Origin: Pleodorina starrii
Taxonomy: Eukaryota; Chlorophyta; Chlorophyceae; Chlamydomonadales; Volvocaceae
Assembly (NCBI GenBank): GCA_030267565.1
Contig: BRXU01000006.1
Location: 4,452,001 to 4,516,000 of the forward strand
Direction of reading: 5' to 3'
DNA length: 64,000 bases
Below, one piece after another: positions 45,801 to 57,291 of the stretch. The translations under genes and the position numbers were made by a program. Numbering within the stretch: the first letter of the stretch is position 1; every line of letters begins with the position of its first letter. Below the pieces are notes generated by a model. It saw nothing but the letters and a program-made list of their open reading frames with translations, searched no databases and was not told the origin of the DNA.

Positions 45801-46660
45801 CGACCACCAGGCCGAGCCGGACCGCGAGGACGAGACTGCCGTACTGGTGCGCGTCAGGCTGCCGGACGGCTGCAGCCACACGCGGCGCTTCCATGCGGAG
45901 GCACCCGTACAACAGGTACGACGCGGTACGGCAGCTTCACAGTCAAGGGCAAGGCGGGCTTGGTGCTCTAAGGCGGGTGGGGTGCCGCTGATTGGTCGTT
46001 TCCGCTGCGGCCTTGCCACATGACCTCTCCGCCCACCGGCCTGACCAGACCCACCCACCGACCTGAGGCCGAGCTGATTTACTTTCACCTCTTCCGGCCC
46101 TGGCTCCGAAACCAACCCGAAGCTCCACCCACCACCCTCCGCCCGCACGTCCGCTCGACAGATTCGGGACTGGCTGCAATCCCTGGAGTCGTTTCCTCCC
46201 TGGGAGCCCGCCCGCTGGAGTCTGGTCAACAGCTACCCGCGGCGGGTGCGTGGGGACGTCTGTGTGTGGGGGGAGGGAGGGCGGTGGTGGCGGTAGCGGG
46301 GGAGGGAGGGCGGTGGTGGCGGTAGCGGGGGTGGTGGTGGCGGTAGTGGCGGTAGCGGGGGTGGTGGTGGCGGTGGGAGGTGGTGGCGGTGGGGCGGTGC
46401 GGCGTGGCGGGGTTCGGGTGGTTCTACGCGTCGATCGGGGGGCGGCGGGGGGGGTCTTCGCATTTCACTCGCAACCCCCTCATCCTCTGGCTTTTCGTTC
46501 CATGGTGGTGTCGGGTTTCGCGCTAACTCGTACTTGCCCCTTCCTCCCGCCCCCCGCTCCCCCCCTCCAGGTGCTTGGAGGCGAGGGCGAGGCCGGCGAG
46601 ACGGTTGCCGATGCGGCCGCGGGCGCCAAGCAGGTGGCTCTGTTCGTGCAGGAGCACTGA
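42869..46660 (+). CDS. Membrane-anchored UBX-domain protein
   Basis: Predicted 501 aa from ten exons, join(42869..43049, 43476..43637, 43944..43996, 44142..44210, 44555..45061, 45288..45356, 45473..45658, 45811..45915, 46162..46245, 46571..46660), all in phase. Residues 12-27 (FVTSLFVLLLGYVIV) are a probable membrane segment and 61-73 a second hydrophobic patch. A long Ala/Glu/Arg coiled-coil region follows with a large poly-Ala block. The segment DAEYEAALEADRQRAEERA precedes a C-terminal UBX domain (about 410-501: LVRVRLPDGCSHTRRFHAEAP, NSYPRRVLGG, KQVALFVQEH). UBX domains recruit the AAA ATPase Cdc48/p97. The layout resembles FAF2/UBXD8 and plant PUX10, which act at the ER or on lipid droplets, but I see no UBA or UAS domain. 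The usual FPR turn reads YPR here. The start is the first ATG of the frame. Confidence 0.8.
43221..43346. repeat. 27-bp direct repeat in UBX intron 1
   Basis: CGGTGGTGGTACAGCGGTCCCTGACTG occurs at about 43222-43248 and again at about 43320-43346, within the intron 43050-43475. Confidence 0.8.
46287..46400. repeat. GGTGGTGGCGGTAGCGG minisatellite in the last UBX intron
   Basis: Imperfect G-rich units with GGTGGTGGCGGTAGCGGGG fill the first part of the intron 46246-46570. Open frames over it are shadows. Confidence 0.7.
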
Positions 46661-47713
46661 CAGAGCGGAAGGCAGCACTTACGAACAGGAAGGAGCTACT
46701 AGCGAAGTACGGTGCCGTACCGTACTGCAGTGACGCAGCTGGGGTTGGGTCAGGAGAGTTGGAAGGTGTTGCATGTTGCAGGGATGGAGGGAGTGAGGGA
46801 GCAGTAGGTGCAGGCAGCTTGCTATGGGTGCGTGGAGGGCCCCCTCCCCCGGCACGCGCATGTGAGAGGGGCCCTGGCATGAGCACAGCGGCGTGCGGGG
46901 GTGGAACTGAGAACAAGTCGTGACACAGCATATGGGTCGGTGCTGCCTTTACAAGTCGGCACTTGGCCGGAGCCGGAAGGCTGGTGGGCGGCGAATTCTT
47001 CTCTCTTGGGAAGGCAGGTGGCCAACGTCAATGGTACTCCCGTCTTCCAAATACGCAATCATGGCCGCAGCTGCAGGTGCATCAAACGAAATGCCGGACC
47101 CGACGAAATGAGTTGTCTGAAGATGATGCATGGCCGTCCAATGCTTGTCGAGAAGCAGCAGCGCCTTGTCAATATCCATGTTGCCTTTATGCAGAACTAG
47201 CCGGCAGAGAAACTCATTCGGGAGTGCCGACCGTGGTGAGGGACCGGTGCGCTTGTAGGTCGTACTATTTCGGAAAATAGTACGGCACGCATGCTCCAGC
47301 TTCCTACTGCAACCCTCTCGAGCAGCGACAGCAGCAACAGGGTCGACATGATGGTCCACAAGAAATAAAAAGTGGCCAGCGAGTTGAGCTCGCACACCGT
47401 GTAATCGTAATAGATGGAACGTGTGCGATTAAGGCCTTAAAATCCCAACAGAACATTCCTCAGCTGGAGCCTTCGACCTGCTAAATCTTCAACGTTTTTT
47501 CCTGAACACGTACCGCATACTATTCGCACGTTTCCTTCAACGTAGCGGCCTCGCCGAAAGGCATCCTAGCAACGGTCACGATTCCTGAATTGCCCTGCGT
47601 GCACAAATTTAGAAACATGATTATTAGGATTCCACAACACACAAGAATCCGTATGACGTTAAAGCAGGAGTAGCGCTTTTGAAAGGCGAGCACATTGGCC
47701 GCTCGCTCGTCAG
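46661..47713. other. Spacer with repeat copy C downstream of the UBX gene
   Basis: This 1.05-kb stretch holds copy C (47139-47305) and a plus-strand TGTAA at 47400-47404 that may serve the UBX gene, which would place copy C in its 3' UTR. The minus strand across 46949-47395 is open for 148 codons and reads protein-like (HFVGSGISFDAPAAAAMIAY), so part of it may be a decayed exon of the repeat family. Confidence 0.4.
47139..47305. repeat. Interspersed repeat, copy C
   Basis: About 160 bases match 14766-14926 (copy B left block), including the perfect 10-bp inverted repeat at 47261-47270 / 47275-47284. Bases 47207-47216 are the reverse complement of the matching bases in copy B. Similarity ends near the CCAGC that follows the hairpin. 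Confidence 0.8.
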
Positions 47714-48420
47714 CTATCCATGACGCCAGCCCCAACGCACACCTGCGGGACTTCCTGCTCCGCTTCTCCTCGGAGGGGCCACATCTCGCAGCGCTGCGCT
47801 ACCGCATCTGCAGCAAGGCCATCAAGCTGCCGCTGCAGGCCGTCGTGCGCGGCGGGCCGTTGCAGCTGCCGCCGTCGCTCCCCAAGGAAGACAAGGAAGA
47901 CCTACAGGCCATCGTTCGCGCGCAGATCAATGACCACGCCTTCGTGCAGACCCGCGTAGCCCAGAGCGCCTGGGATGACAGCAACATGGCCGCAGAACTC
48001 GTCACGTTGCTCCTGGCTGACCTGACAGACCTGGACGTGCGTGTGTGCGCGGCCGCCTTCAACAGCCGCAAGCTCGGAGGCATGCCCTCCATGGCCCAGG
48101 TCCGATTAGAGCCCTCCGGCGACCTGCCGGCGGCGCTGGCCAAGGCCGTCGCCGTGCAACGCGCCGGCGACGCCGGCCGCGCCGCGATGGGCGGCGTCAC
48201 GGTGCCGTCATCCTGCACCGCCCTCGCCGTCGCGCTAGCCGACTGCACCGCGCTCCGCGCCGAGGAGCAGCAGCGCAACGCGAGCGTGAGCGTGACTCGG
48301 TCCGTGAGCTACGCCCACCGCTTCGTGTTGCTGGTCGACGGCACGGGCGTGGGGCTCTATCAAGCGTGGGGCAGCGGCGGCGGAGGCGGCAGCACCAGCG
48401 GCGGCGGAGGCGAACATTGA
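47714..48420 (+). CDS. Unrecognised protein, last exon
   Basis: An open frame of about 235 codons starts after a plausible acceptor (CTCGTCAG|CTATCC) and ends at the stop 48418-48420. The sequence has a typical nuclear codon bias and a globular composition (HLRDFLLRFSSEGPHLAALR, AELVTLLLADLTDLDVRV, YAHRFVLLVDGTGVGLYQAW), followed by a Gly/Ser-rich tail. No ATG of the frame lies near its beginning, so a 5' exon is missing from my model; the repeat copy C region just upstream may have disrupted it. I do not recognise the family. Confidence 0.5.
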
Positions 48421-48529
48421 TTGATTCGCTGTGTCGCCGTCACTTTTCAATGATGTACAAATAAAAGCGAGTACAAGTGTACGTCCCATGAACATAAACG
48501 GGAACCTGTACATTACACTTATGAAGAGG

Positions 48530-48571
48530 CCTTCCCGTGCCTCCCGGAGACGGCCGGAAGGCACGGGAAGG
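48530..48571. repeat. 13-bp perfect inverted repeat (hairpin)
   Basis: CCTTCCCGTGCCT at 48530-48542 pairs with 48559-48571 across a 16-base loop that is itself partly self-complementary (CCGG/CCGG). Confidence 0.8.
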
Positions 48572-48604
48572 ATTAAGAGGGGTCTTCTCAATCGGTCGGG
48601 TGAT

Positions 48605-48632
48605 GGTGGACGGTCCGATGGTCCCGTCCACC
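48605..48632. repeat. 9-bp perfect inverted repeat (hairpin)
   Basis: GGTGGACGG at 48605-48613 pairs with CCGTCCACC at 48624-48632 across a 10-base loop, 34 bases after the 13-bp hairpin. Confidence 0.7.
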
Positions 48633-49521
48633 CGCGAACGCACGCGCGGGGTCGATACCGTGCGTCTACACGAAAACAGTAGACCACGTAGGACGAGTCT
48701 GTCTTCGCCGTCGCGGACGCGGGACGCCGTAAAGGGTAGGTTGGGAGTTTGTACGTGCAGCGGGAGTTTGGTTGGTTGGGCCGGCACGTGGTCGCGAGTT
48801 GGCAACGTTTTGGGAGCAGGTCTTTGTGAAGCGAGAGACAGGCTTAAGTGTAAGGCACCGGTACTACACCGCTCGCGCGCTCGGGACGGCTGGGAAAACA
48901 TAGTCGAATGCGGAAGCGTCTTCGGGGTTCCTCCGAAGGAAACCATTCCGGATTACGGCAGACATACATTGAAAATTCGCACATCGACAGGCACACTAGG
49001 TTTCGGGGGACCATGAGCCGTCTGCGTCGCAGTCTGCGTCAGCGCTGCGCTTACTGATGCCCCTTTCGGAAAGCCGCCTCGACACCAGAATACACTGTAC
49101 ACAAAATTGAAGATATGACTAACATTATATGATCGTGGAGTTGCGTACGCCTTACAAAAAGAGGCAAAGCATATGTTTTTGGTCTCGGAGCAGTTGACAT
49201 GTGGAAAACGTGAGCACGCCGCGCATTTTGTGGTGGCTCTAGGTCTGCAGTGTCTGGATACTGCATTAAGTTGCGATGCAAACTGCCCTACCCATCTGAA
49301 GAAGAGGAAGGTTATTTGACGCGCAAGCGGCGTGCTTGCGACAGCCCGCGCCAGGCTCGTGACTGCAGCTCCCTATTCCGAGCTCTTCCTTACTCTGCAC
49401 GTAATTAAAGGCGTGAAACAGGGCAACGTGCTTGACGACCAGCCGCCTTACCTTCCATGTCTTGAGAATTGAAGCGCACCCTCTGCACGCCACCTTTTGC
49501 ACGTCTAACCAGCACCTTCAA

Positions 49522-52500
49522 ATGCTTCAACGCGCACCGCTTAAATCGACACGTCAGCTTGCCGGAGCACAGTCAGCGGGCGCGGGCGTTCAGCCCGCCA
49601 TAACCCGACCTCGCGATGTAACGGCAGCGAGCGCCGCTCCCACAGCGCCCGGCGCCCAAGCAGTGCCAACTCCGCACCCACCGCTGACACCCATAAACAC
49701 CAATGGCAACGGCGCGGCCCCGTCGACTTCTCTTTCTGTGGGCGGACCGGTGGCGGAGGTCAACATGGGTAAGCTGCAACGAGTTGGTAAGGCCGCGACG
49801 GGGCTTTGCGGGAGCAAAGGGAGGGTGACATAGATGATGCCGCAGAGGTGGAACGGAGGCCACGTTTGGTGAAGGGACCCAGCATACGGTTGCTGCTTGA
49901 GGCCAGGACGGCGTGGGTCGGAAGGGTCGGGTTGCTGCAGCTGGCCTCTTTTGCAGCCGTGGATAGCTCCCGGGAGGGCGCCCTTTCGGGTCGGACGACA
50001 TTGATACCAATAATACCGGCAGCGCATCAGTGCCAGTGCCAGCCGCTGCTTGAGCTGAAGTGGGTGCATGAGCAGTCGCAGGCGTACCGTGCAGGACAAC
50101 GTGCGGCGGCACTTGGCCTCAACCGCGGTTCAAACTGCCCGTTGTTTCACTTAAGGCCATGACAACACTAGAGTTGCGGCACCGTGTCCCCGAATGAGCG
50201 AATCGCCCGTCATCGGCCGCGCGGTGCCGCCCCTCCCCTGCTGCCCGCTGCCCGCTGCTGCCACGAGTGTCTCCGTCGCCCAGCAACCGGCATAACCAGC
50301 AATGCGCACCGACGGCACCTCCAGCGCCTCTCCTCAGTCCTCGCCTGTGTACCACCCTTCCCGCCGCGCACACCCCCCCTCCTCTCCCTCTCCCTCTCCC
50401 CCGCTCGTATCCGTTCCTGCCGCTTTTTCTGCTCCCTCACTGTTTCCTAACCGCCATCATTCCCCTCGAGGCCGAAACAGTCGCACGTGGCATGCGCAAA
50501 GTTGGAACCCAGACACATTCTGCAGTCTCGAGATAAGCCCCTCATTCTGGTGCACACCTCTCTGCTGCTGCTGCTTGTTCGTTTGTTTGCTTGCGTGTGT
50601 CTGTATGTCTGTTTGTCTGTCTGTGTACGAATCACAGGCTACTGGGAGCTCCTGAACACGCAGGAGAGCGGGGAAGTGTTCAGCCAGCGAGCCAGGTCCG
50701 CGAGCGATGCTGCGGTGCTCCGTCGGAAGGGCCATCTGAAGGAGCAGGTGGGGAGGGGGGAGGGGAGAACTGGGGAGCGGCGTCGGCACGTGGGGCAGTT
50801 GGTTTGGGACCAGCAGGCCGTACGTGCGGCAGTTGGTGTATGGGGCTGACGGGCAGCGAAGGCGGGGAAATGCGGTCAAGGTGGGATGCGCGGCATGCGT
50901 TATGCGCACGGCACGGCACAACGGCAACGGCAGGGGATCAGCAGCTGATGAGGCGGAGGTGTCTCGGATGGAAAAGGGGCGGAAGAGGGTTTCCGTGACA
51001 TCGGCAAACAGTGACATTGGCAAAAGGAGCGGGCCAGGTGCGTTCGGTCCCAAGCACCTGGTCTCCGTTGCCAGGGATCACAGCTCCACATCGCCACAAT
51101 AAACAACGAACAACGGACAACAAACAACGGACAACACAAACCGCACCTTTCCCCCCCAAATCGCAGGACCGGCTGATTGACTTTATGCGGCGCATGCACG
51201 AAACACACACGTGCGAGGAGGTCATGTTGAAGATGGAGCGGTGGATCGCGGAGCATCGGCAGGTACGGCATTACGACACTGTGACAGTACTGCAGTACGA
51301 CAGTACGGCGACGATGCGGGCTGGCTGGGGGGGCCTGACACGAGTACCGGGCCGTAAACGAGCTCGCGTGCACGTGCCATGTAATTGGTATAATTGGTAC
51401 TCTAATGCGTGTCCATGTCCACCGAGGCGCTCCGAAACCACATACCCATACCCAACAGCTCTTCCGTTTGCGTGGTGGCGCAATGTCATGCCGCAATGCC
51501 CACGACCAGCCGTACCAGCAATCAGCCACATGCCATTCGTACCGGCCGAGGCAAAATGCTCTCCAGGCAGCGTTCCCGCCTGCGTCGTCTCGTCCCTTCC
51601 CCGGGGTGCCGTGTAACAAGCATACCGTAACAAGACGCGTTTCCTTGCGGCGCGCATGCCCCAATGCGGCTCTCCTTCTTGCCCCAACGCGGCTCTCCTC
51701 CTTCTTGCTCCAATGCGGCTCTCCTTTCTTCTTCTTGCCCCAATGCCGTGTGGTAACCGATCCGGGTCGGGTCGGTGTGTTTCCCCCCCCCCTCAGGACC
51801 CCAAGCGCTCCCGCCTGCGGCGCCTCATTCCCGGCATCGGCGCCTTCTTCACACCGCTAAAGCTGGTGGAAGCGTTCCGGGAGTACGACGCCTTCTTCGC
51901 GCTGTCCCGCCGAAAATACATCCCGCCCAACTTTGCGGAGCTGCGCCACGTGGTCAACATCTCGCAGGTCGGCTGGTGGTTGGTTGGTTGGTGGTTGGCG
52001 GTTGCTTGGTAGCGGGACTGAGCGCTTGACTGGGCGCCGCCACTGACGCCCAAAACCCTGCCCGCCCCTCCCTGTCCCTCTGCCCCTAGCCACCCTGTCG
52101 GGCCCCAGCTATCGGTCGGTCCCTCCGCTGCGGCTCCTCCTCCTTATCGGCCTCTCCGCCCCTTCCCCCCACCTCTTGCCCCCTCCCTTCCCCCTGCCCC
52201 ATCCCATCCCATCCCCCTCCCTCCCTCCTCTGGGCCCCAAACTTCGGTTTGCGCGCTAACTGCCGCCGCGATCAAAGCTCACCCCCTCCGACCCTCCCTC
52301 CTCTCCGCCCCCTCCCTCCCCCCCTCCTCCGCAGGTCCACGCCAGCGCCGACACGCTCAAGCTCATCACCTTTGACGCGGACGGCACTCTGTACGCGGAC
52401 GGCGCCCACATGGAGCAGGACAACCAAATGATCGCCCACATCATTAACCTCATGAGGTCCAATGTGCAGGTGCGCGAGGACAGGGAGCTGCGAGGGAGCT

Positions 52501-54532
52501 GCGACCCGTGGGTCGGTCCGTGTCCTTGAGGGAGGGTCCGTGTTCCAACTTCTGCGACCCGTGGTCGGTTGGATGGGACTTTTCTTTATCAGTTTCCGCG
52601 ACACGTGGGTCGGTGTGGAAGGTTTATAACATTCTGCGACCCGTGGGTCATTGTGCAAGAGTTTTCAATATGCTGCGAGCCGTGGGTCGTTTTTTGTGCC
52701 GAGACCCTGCCGATGCCCGGGCCCAACCCCCGTCTCCGTCTCCGCACCCAAAAAGCCCCTCTTCTTGCCTGCCGGGCCCTGAACCGACCTGACCCACCCC
52801 CACCCCGACCGACCCGTGGGTCCCAGGTTGCCATCGTGACTGCCGCGGGCTACCCGGGCGAGCCGGACAAGTTCGAGAAGCGAGTCATGGGGCTGCTGGA
52901 GGCGTTCAGGAAGCTCAAGCTGCCGGCAGAGGTCACCAGCAGGTGAGGGAGGGAGGGGGAGGGAGGGAGGGAGGGAGGGGGGGAGGGAGGGAGGGCCAGT
53001 GCATGTGAGGGGGCCGCGTGCGCGGTTTCCGGTAGTGCGTGTGTGTGTGTGTATGTCGAATGGTACCGGAACAAGGGGCGGCCTCCCAGTGCTGGCTTCA
53101 GGGTCCTTTGGCTGACGCCGCCGCTGTTCCTTCGCTGCGGTACCGGCATCTTCTTTTCCTCCCCCCACTCCCATTGACCCACTGACCCATTGACCCATTG
53201 ACCCATTGACCCGTCCCTCTGCGCCCCAACCGCCCCGTCAGGTTCCACATCATGGGTGGCGAGTGCAACTACCTGCTGAGGGTGCGGCCCGTGGACAAGC
53301 GGCTGGAGTTCGTGCCGGACGAGGAGTGGAAGACGGCCACCATGCAGAGCTGGCGGGAGGAGGACATCACGGCGCTGCTGGACGAGGGGGAGGCGATGCT
53401 GCAGGTGGGGGCTGGGGGGGGGGTGTCCGCCTGCATCCGAGGGGTAGAGGCCGGGGGGGGTGAGGGTTTTAGGGTTTTTAAGGTTTCGGGTGCAGGTGGC
53501 GGTGGGGGGGGTGTGGCAGTCCAAAGCGACCAGCGGGTAGATGTGTATTTGGTGGAGGTGGGGGCCGGGACATCTCGTGGGGTCTCCTACGCAGGCCGGT
53601 ACTGTTCCTCTCTGCCTCCCTCTTATTACACACACATACACATATACAAACGCACACACACAAACGCACACACATACCCATACACTCTCTCATTTGCGCG
53701 GCTCGTTTCGGATCCTCTGCAGGAGGGCGCCAAGCGGCTGAACCTGGCCGTCAACATAATCCGAAAGAACCGCGCGGTGGGGATCGTGCCAACGCAGCCG
53801 ACCATCTACGAGGTACGGCACCGTACTGCAGACTGTACGACCTTGTACGATATGTACAGCGTTCAGACGTGTCTACTTTACCCCCTCCCCTCCTTCACCC
53901 ACGTCCGTGCTGCGGTTCGTCTTCTCCCCAACAACAACCACAACCACCACAACAACATCCGCCTAATAGCCACAGCAGCCACCGCCTAGCAATCACATCA
54001 ACAACACCCACCTCAACCTCGGCCCCCCCCCTCAGGTCCTTGAGGACATTGCTCTGACCATTCAGACGCAGCTCGTGTCCCCTCGCGTCCCCTTCTGCGC
54101 CTTCAACGGCGGCAACGACGTGTTTGTGGATGTGGGCAACAAACTGCTCGGACTGGAGGCACTCATGAAGTACCTGAAGGTCACGCCGCCGGAGGTGAGT
54201 GCCGTACTGTGCCGTACATTGTGCTGCGCCGCATCGTCTTTCATTACTCCCATCCCAACGGCCGTCCCCAGGCCGCTTCGCTGCCGGATTTCTGTCGTAC
54301 CTCTTTCCAAACCCCCTCTGAACTGTTGTCGTATACTCATGCGCCTCTCCCCCTTCCCCTTCCCCCTCAGGTCCTTCACGTGGGCGACCGCTTCACCGAC
54401 AGCGGCAACGATGTGGCGACTCGCGACATCTGCTCGGTGCTGTGGGTGGCCAACCCCGAGGAGACGGGCTTCTTCATAAAGATGCTGCTCAAGGACATCC
54501 GCAAGAGCAGGTGGCAGCCGTACATCGAGTGA
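49522..54532 (+). CDS. ISN1: IMP-specific 5'-nucleotidase
   Basis: Predicted 482 aa from ten exons, join(49522..49768, 50638..50747, 51167..51262, 51797..51967, 52335..52469, 52827..52942, 53242..53404, 53723..53812, 54036..54194, 54371..54532), all in phase and near the 450 aa of the yeast enzyme. HAD-type motifs are clear: nucleophile FDADGTLYADG (D222, D224), VAIVTAAGYPG, and the acidic HVGDRFTDSGNDVATRD (432-448). FHIMGGECNYLLR, FCAFNGGNDVFVDVG and SVLWVANPEET are further conserved blocks. The enzyme hydrolyses IMP to inosine and phosphate, part of purine breakdown and salvage. The first exon encodes a Pro/Thr/Ala-rich leader of unclear role, possibly for organelle targeting. The start at 49522 is the first ATG of that frame; the first intron (869 bp) is long and could hide a small exon. 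Confidence 0.92.
52500..52826. repeat. Cluster of CGACCCGTGGGTCG near-palindromes in an ISN1 intron
   Basis: About six copies or variants of the 14-base motif CGACCCGTGGGTCG lie in the intron 52470-52826 (for example near 52501, 52556, 52603, 52637, 52676 and 52812). Similar sequence occurs in a UBLCP1 intron near 17611 in the reverse orientation. Confidence 0.7.
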
Positions 54533-56818
54533 GGAAAAGGGGTACGGCAGGGAGGGTACGACAGCATGTCGTACAGCACCGCGGATCGAACCGGGGGGAC
54601 GGGCTGCCGCCCCACAGGTGTGCGCCCGGAAGGCGACACGTGACTGACCAGTGGGCGCAAGAGGTGGCGGGGAGGGAGGGAGGGAGGGCAGGGGTGGAAC
54701 AGAGGGACATCGGAGGGAAGCCAGGCGGAAGGGGGGGAAAGTGAGCTGTCGGCATGTGGGAGTGGGAAGCAGGTGGAGGGGGGGGAAGCAGGTGAAGAAA
54801 GTGAGAAATGTACGGTAATATCCTATGGTGTCGTACAGCCTGCAGTACAGTTTCAGCAGCGTGATGGCGGCTTATGGTGGAGGGTGGAGGGCAGCCGTGA
54901 ATTTGCCGCGTTGTGCGTGTGGATTGGCACGGGAGGGCGGGGGCGCGGGGGGGCCACGGGAGGGTGTTGCTGTCGTCGTACATAGAGACATGAGGCTTGG
55001 GGATGACAGTCCAGCCACAACAGCAGCAGCTCGAGAGGGCGGGAGCGGGGAGGTGCTGGGGCGTTTGAGGGAGGGGGTGGGGGAGGGAATAATATGTGGG
55101 AAGAGGGAAAACGGGGGCTCGGGGCAGGGGAGGGGTTGATGGTGGTTTGGAGGCGGGAAGGGCGGCAGGGGGCGGTGGCTCGACGCTGTCGACGGATGTA
55201 TGTGTGCGTGTGAGTGTGCGTTGGGGGGAGTATCCACGTTTAGGCCGGAGGGGGGGTGTTTGTAGTAGTAGCTGTGTTTGTTGTTATAGTAGAATTAGTG
55301 GGGGCTGCAGATCCATATCCGTGAAAGGCTCTCTTTCTTAACCCCGGAAGGGTGAGGGTCAGGGTGAGGTGTCGCGTTGCATCGAAGCGAGTCAGGACGG
55401 TCAGGGAGGGATGCTCGGCGCACATTCGTTGGGAGAGGTTTGCGGATTTGCGGCTGGCAACGAACGACCTGGCTGACCACGTGACATGACACCTCGACAT
55501 GACGTGATAGCTGGTAACACGCATTAGTACGACAACTACCAGAAGCATACCGGGGAAGATCAGTTGCCGCTGCTTCCCGCGATTGTGACGATGATGATGT
55601 TGATGATGCAGCAGAGGAAGGCCGCGCGAGGAAAAAGCGGCGGCCATGACTTCGGCAACAAAATCCGCGGCAGCAACTTGGTGTTACTAAATATACCGGT
55701 ACCGTATATTTGTTTTTGCGTGTGCCTTTTCGTTTCTATTCCCCTCGCTGTCAGGAATGTCGGCAGGGTGTTGGGCACTGGCTTGCGTTTCTCGAAGGAG
55801 GCAAGACGGTGGTGGTGAAAGATGCGGGGGGAGGGATGCTCCGTGCGTCCGTGGGGTGATAACACGGATAAGTCGGGCGGAAGCCCGAAAGCAGTCTCCC
55901 CGCTCTTGGGCTATATACCTATATTGGGCTGGGTGGATGGACGGATGGAGGGACGAGTTTGGATCGGGCGTCGTGCAAAGACGCTAGGGGCTGGGCTGGC
56001 GGGTGAATGGCAAAACACGGAACGGCAGCGGGCGTGGCAACTACAGTCAATCGCAGCGGTGAACCACTGGCGGGCGCTCATTTCGACTCAAGACCCGCCC
56101 CAAGCCCCACGCGCCACGAGTGTTGAGTGTCACCACTCAGAACCACCACTCGGACAGGTTCCAGTTTCCGCCATGTAACAGTTCCCACCGCCCTCCGGCT
56201 CGGGAATGTTTTTTCCCTCGGCCCGTTTCCCGGGCGGGGCGGGGCGGGGCGGGGCGGGGCGGGCAGCCATCGGGGCCTGTTCTTCCGCAGCAACCGCCCC
56301 GACAGCGCCATGTGTGTCGCCAGGTGGTCCACCTTCGCACGCCTTCGCACGCCTTCGCACGCCTTCGCACGCCTTCGCACGCCTTCGCAACTCCACCATA
56401 CCACCATTCCCGCATACCGTCCTCGAACTCCTCTTCCAACCCACTCGAGTTGAGTCCAGTCCAGCCCATGTGCCCGGTGGGCTCCTACACTTCCCACCAG
56501 CAGCACAGCCAGTCAAGACAGCCAGTCAGCCATCCAACCCTCAGCCCCGTCAGACGCCTGGTGGTGGCAGCAACTCCCGGACATCAGCCCCCAGGGGAAC
56601 CGAAACCGGGCCCCGGGGGGCAGCCAAGCGCAAGCGGGGTCCTGCCCTGCCTTCCGACGCTCCCTACCAACGGCGAAGGGAACACGGCAACGAAAGACAA
56701 CCAAACCCGAAGCCCGGCGTCAAAAGCCGTCGTATGTTTGGGGGGGCCAGGGCGGCGGGGGTGGCGGAAGCCGCCCCCCTTCCCTCCCCCTTTCCTCCCT
56801 CCCTTCCATCCCCCCTCG
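54533..56818. other. Convergent 3' region of ISN1 (+) and the MYCBPAP homologue (-)
   Basis: These 2.3 kb hold both 3' UTRs. A G-rich purine tract covers 54660-55160. Tandem repeats lie near 56233-56266 (GGGGC units) and 56332-56389. No further gene could be supported; long frames from 56.1 kb onward are antisense to the MYCBPAP gene or low-complexity. Confidence 0.4.
56332..56389. repeat. 10-bp CCTTCGCACG minisatellite
   Basis: Nearly six perfect head-to-tail copies in the convergent 3' region. Its 10-bp period opens frames in several registers that are not genes. Confidence 0.85.
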
Positions 56819-57234
56819 TCACCGGATGTCCCCTCGGTTGGGTATCCCCAGCGAAGTCCACGTCCGCAGCTCACACAGCCGATCCCAGTACAGCTGCTCC
56901 AACGCAGCCGACCGCACAGCCGCCGGCGCGCCGGGGCCCGGAGCCGGCACACCGCCCGCCGGCGGCGCGTACCAGTCCACGACCGCCGCCGCCGCCGCCG
57001 CTGCGCTGTCGGCGCCGCCTCCTCCTCCTCCGGCCTCCTGCTGCTGCTGCTGCTGCTGCTGCTTGGCTGCGACCAGTCTCGCCTGCTCTGCTGCGACCCG
57101 TTGGTCGATGGATCGGATGTTGGCCTCCAGCGCATCCCCCACCGCCAGCTTGTGGCGCAGGACCTCATCCAGGAGGGAGTTCAGGGAGGCCTTTGCGGGG
57201 GGGGGGAGGGAGGGGGGAGGGAGGGGGGATGGGG

Positions 57235-57291
<57 letters not shown>

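Larger units (their letters stand above)
48421..49521. other. Spacer with strong hairpins, no gene seen
   Basis: The 1.1 kb between the unrecognised gene and ISN1 contains two perfect inverted repeats at 48530-48632 and several weaker ones up to about 48950. Open frames are short. It holds the 3' UTR of the upstream gene and the ISN1 promoter. Confidence 0.35.
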
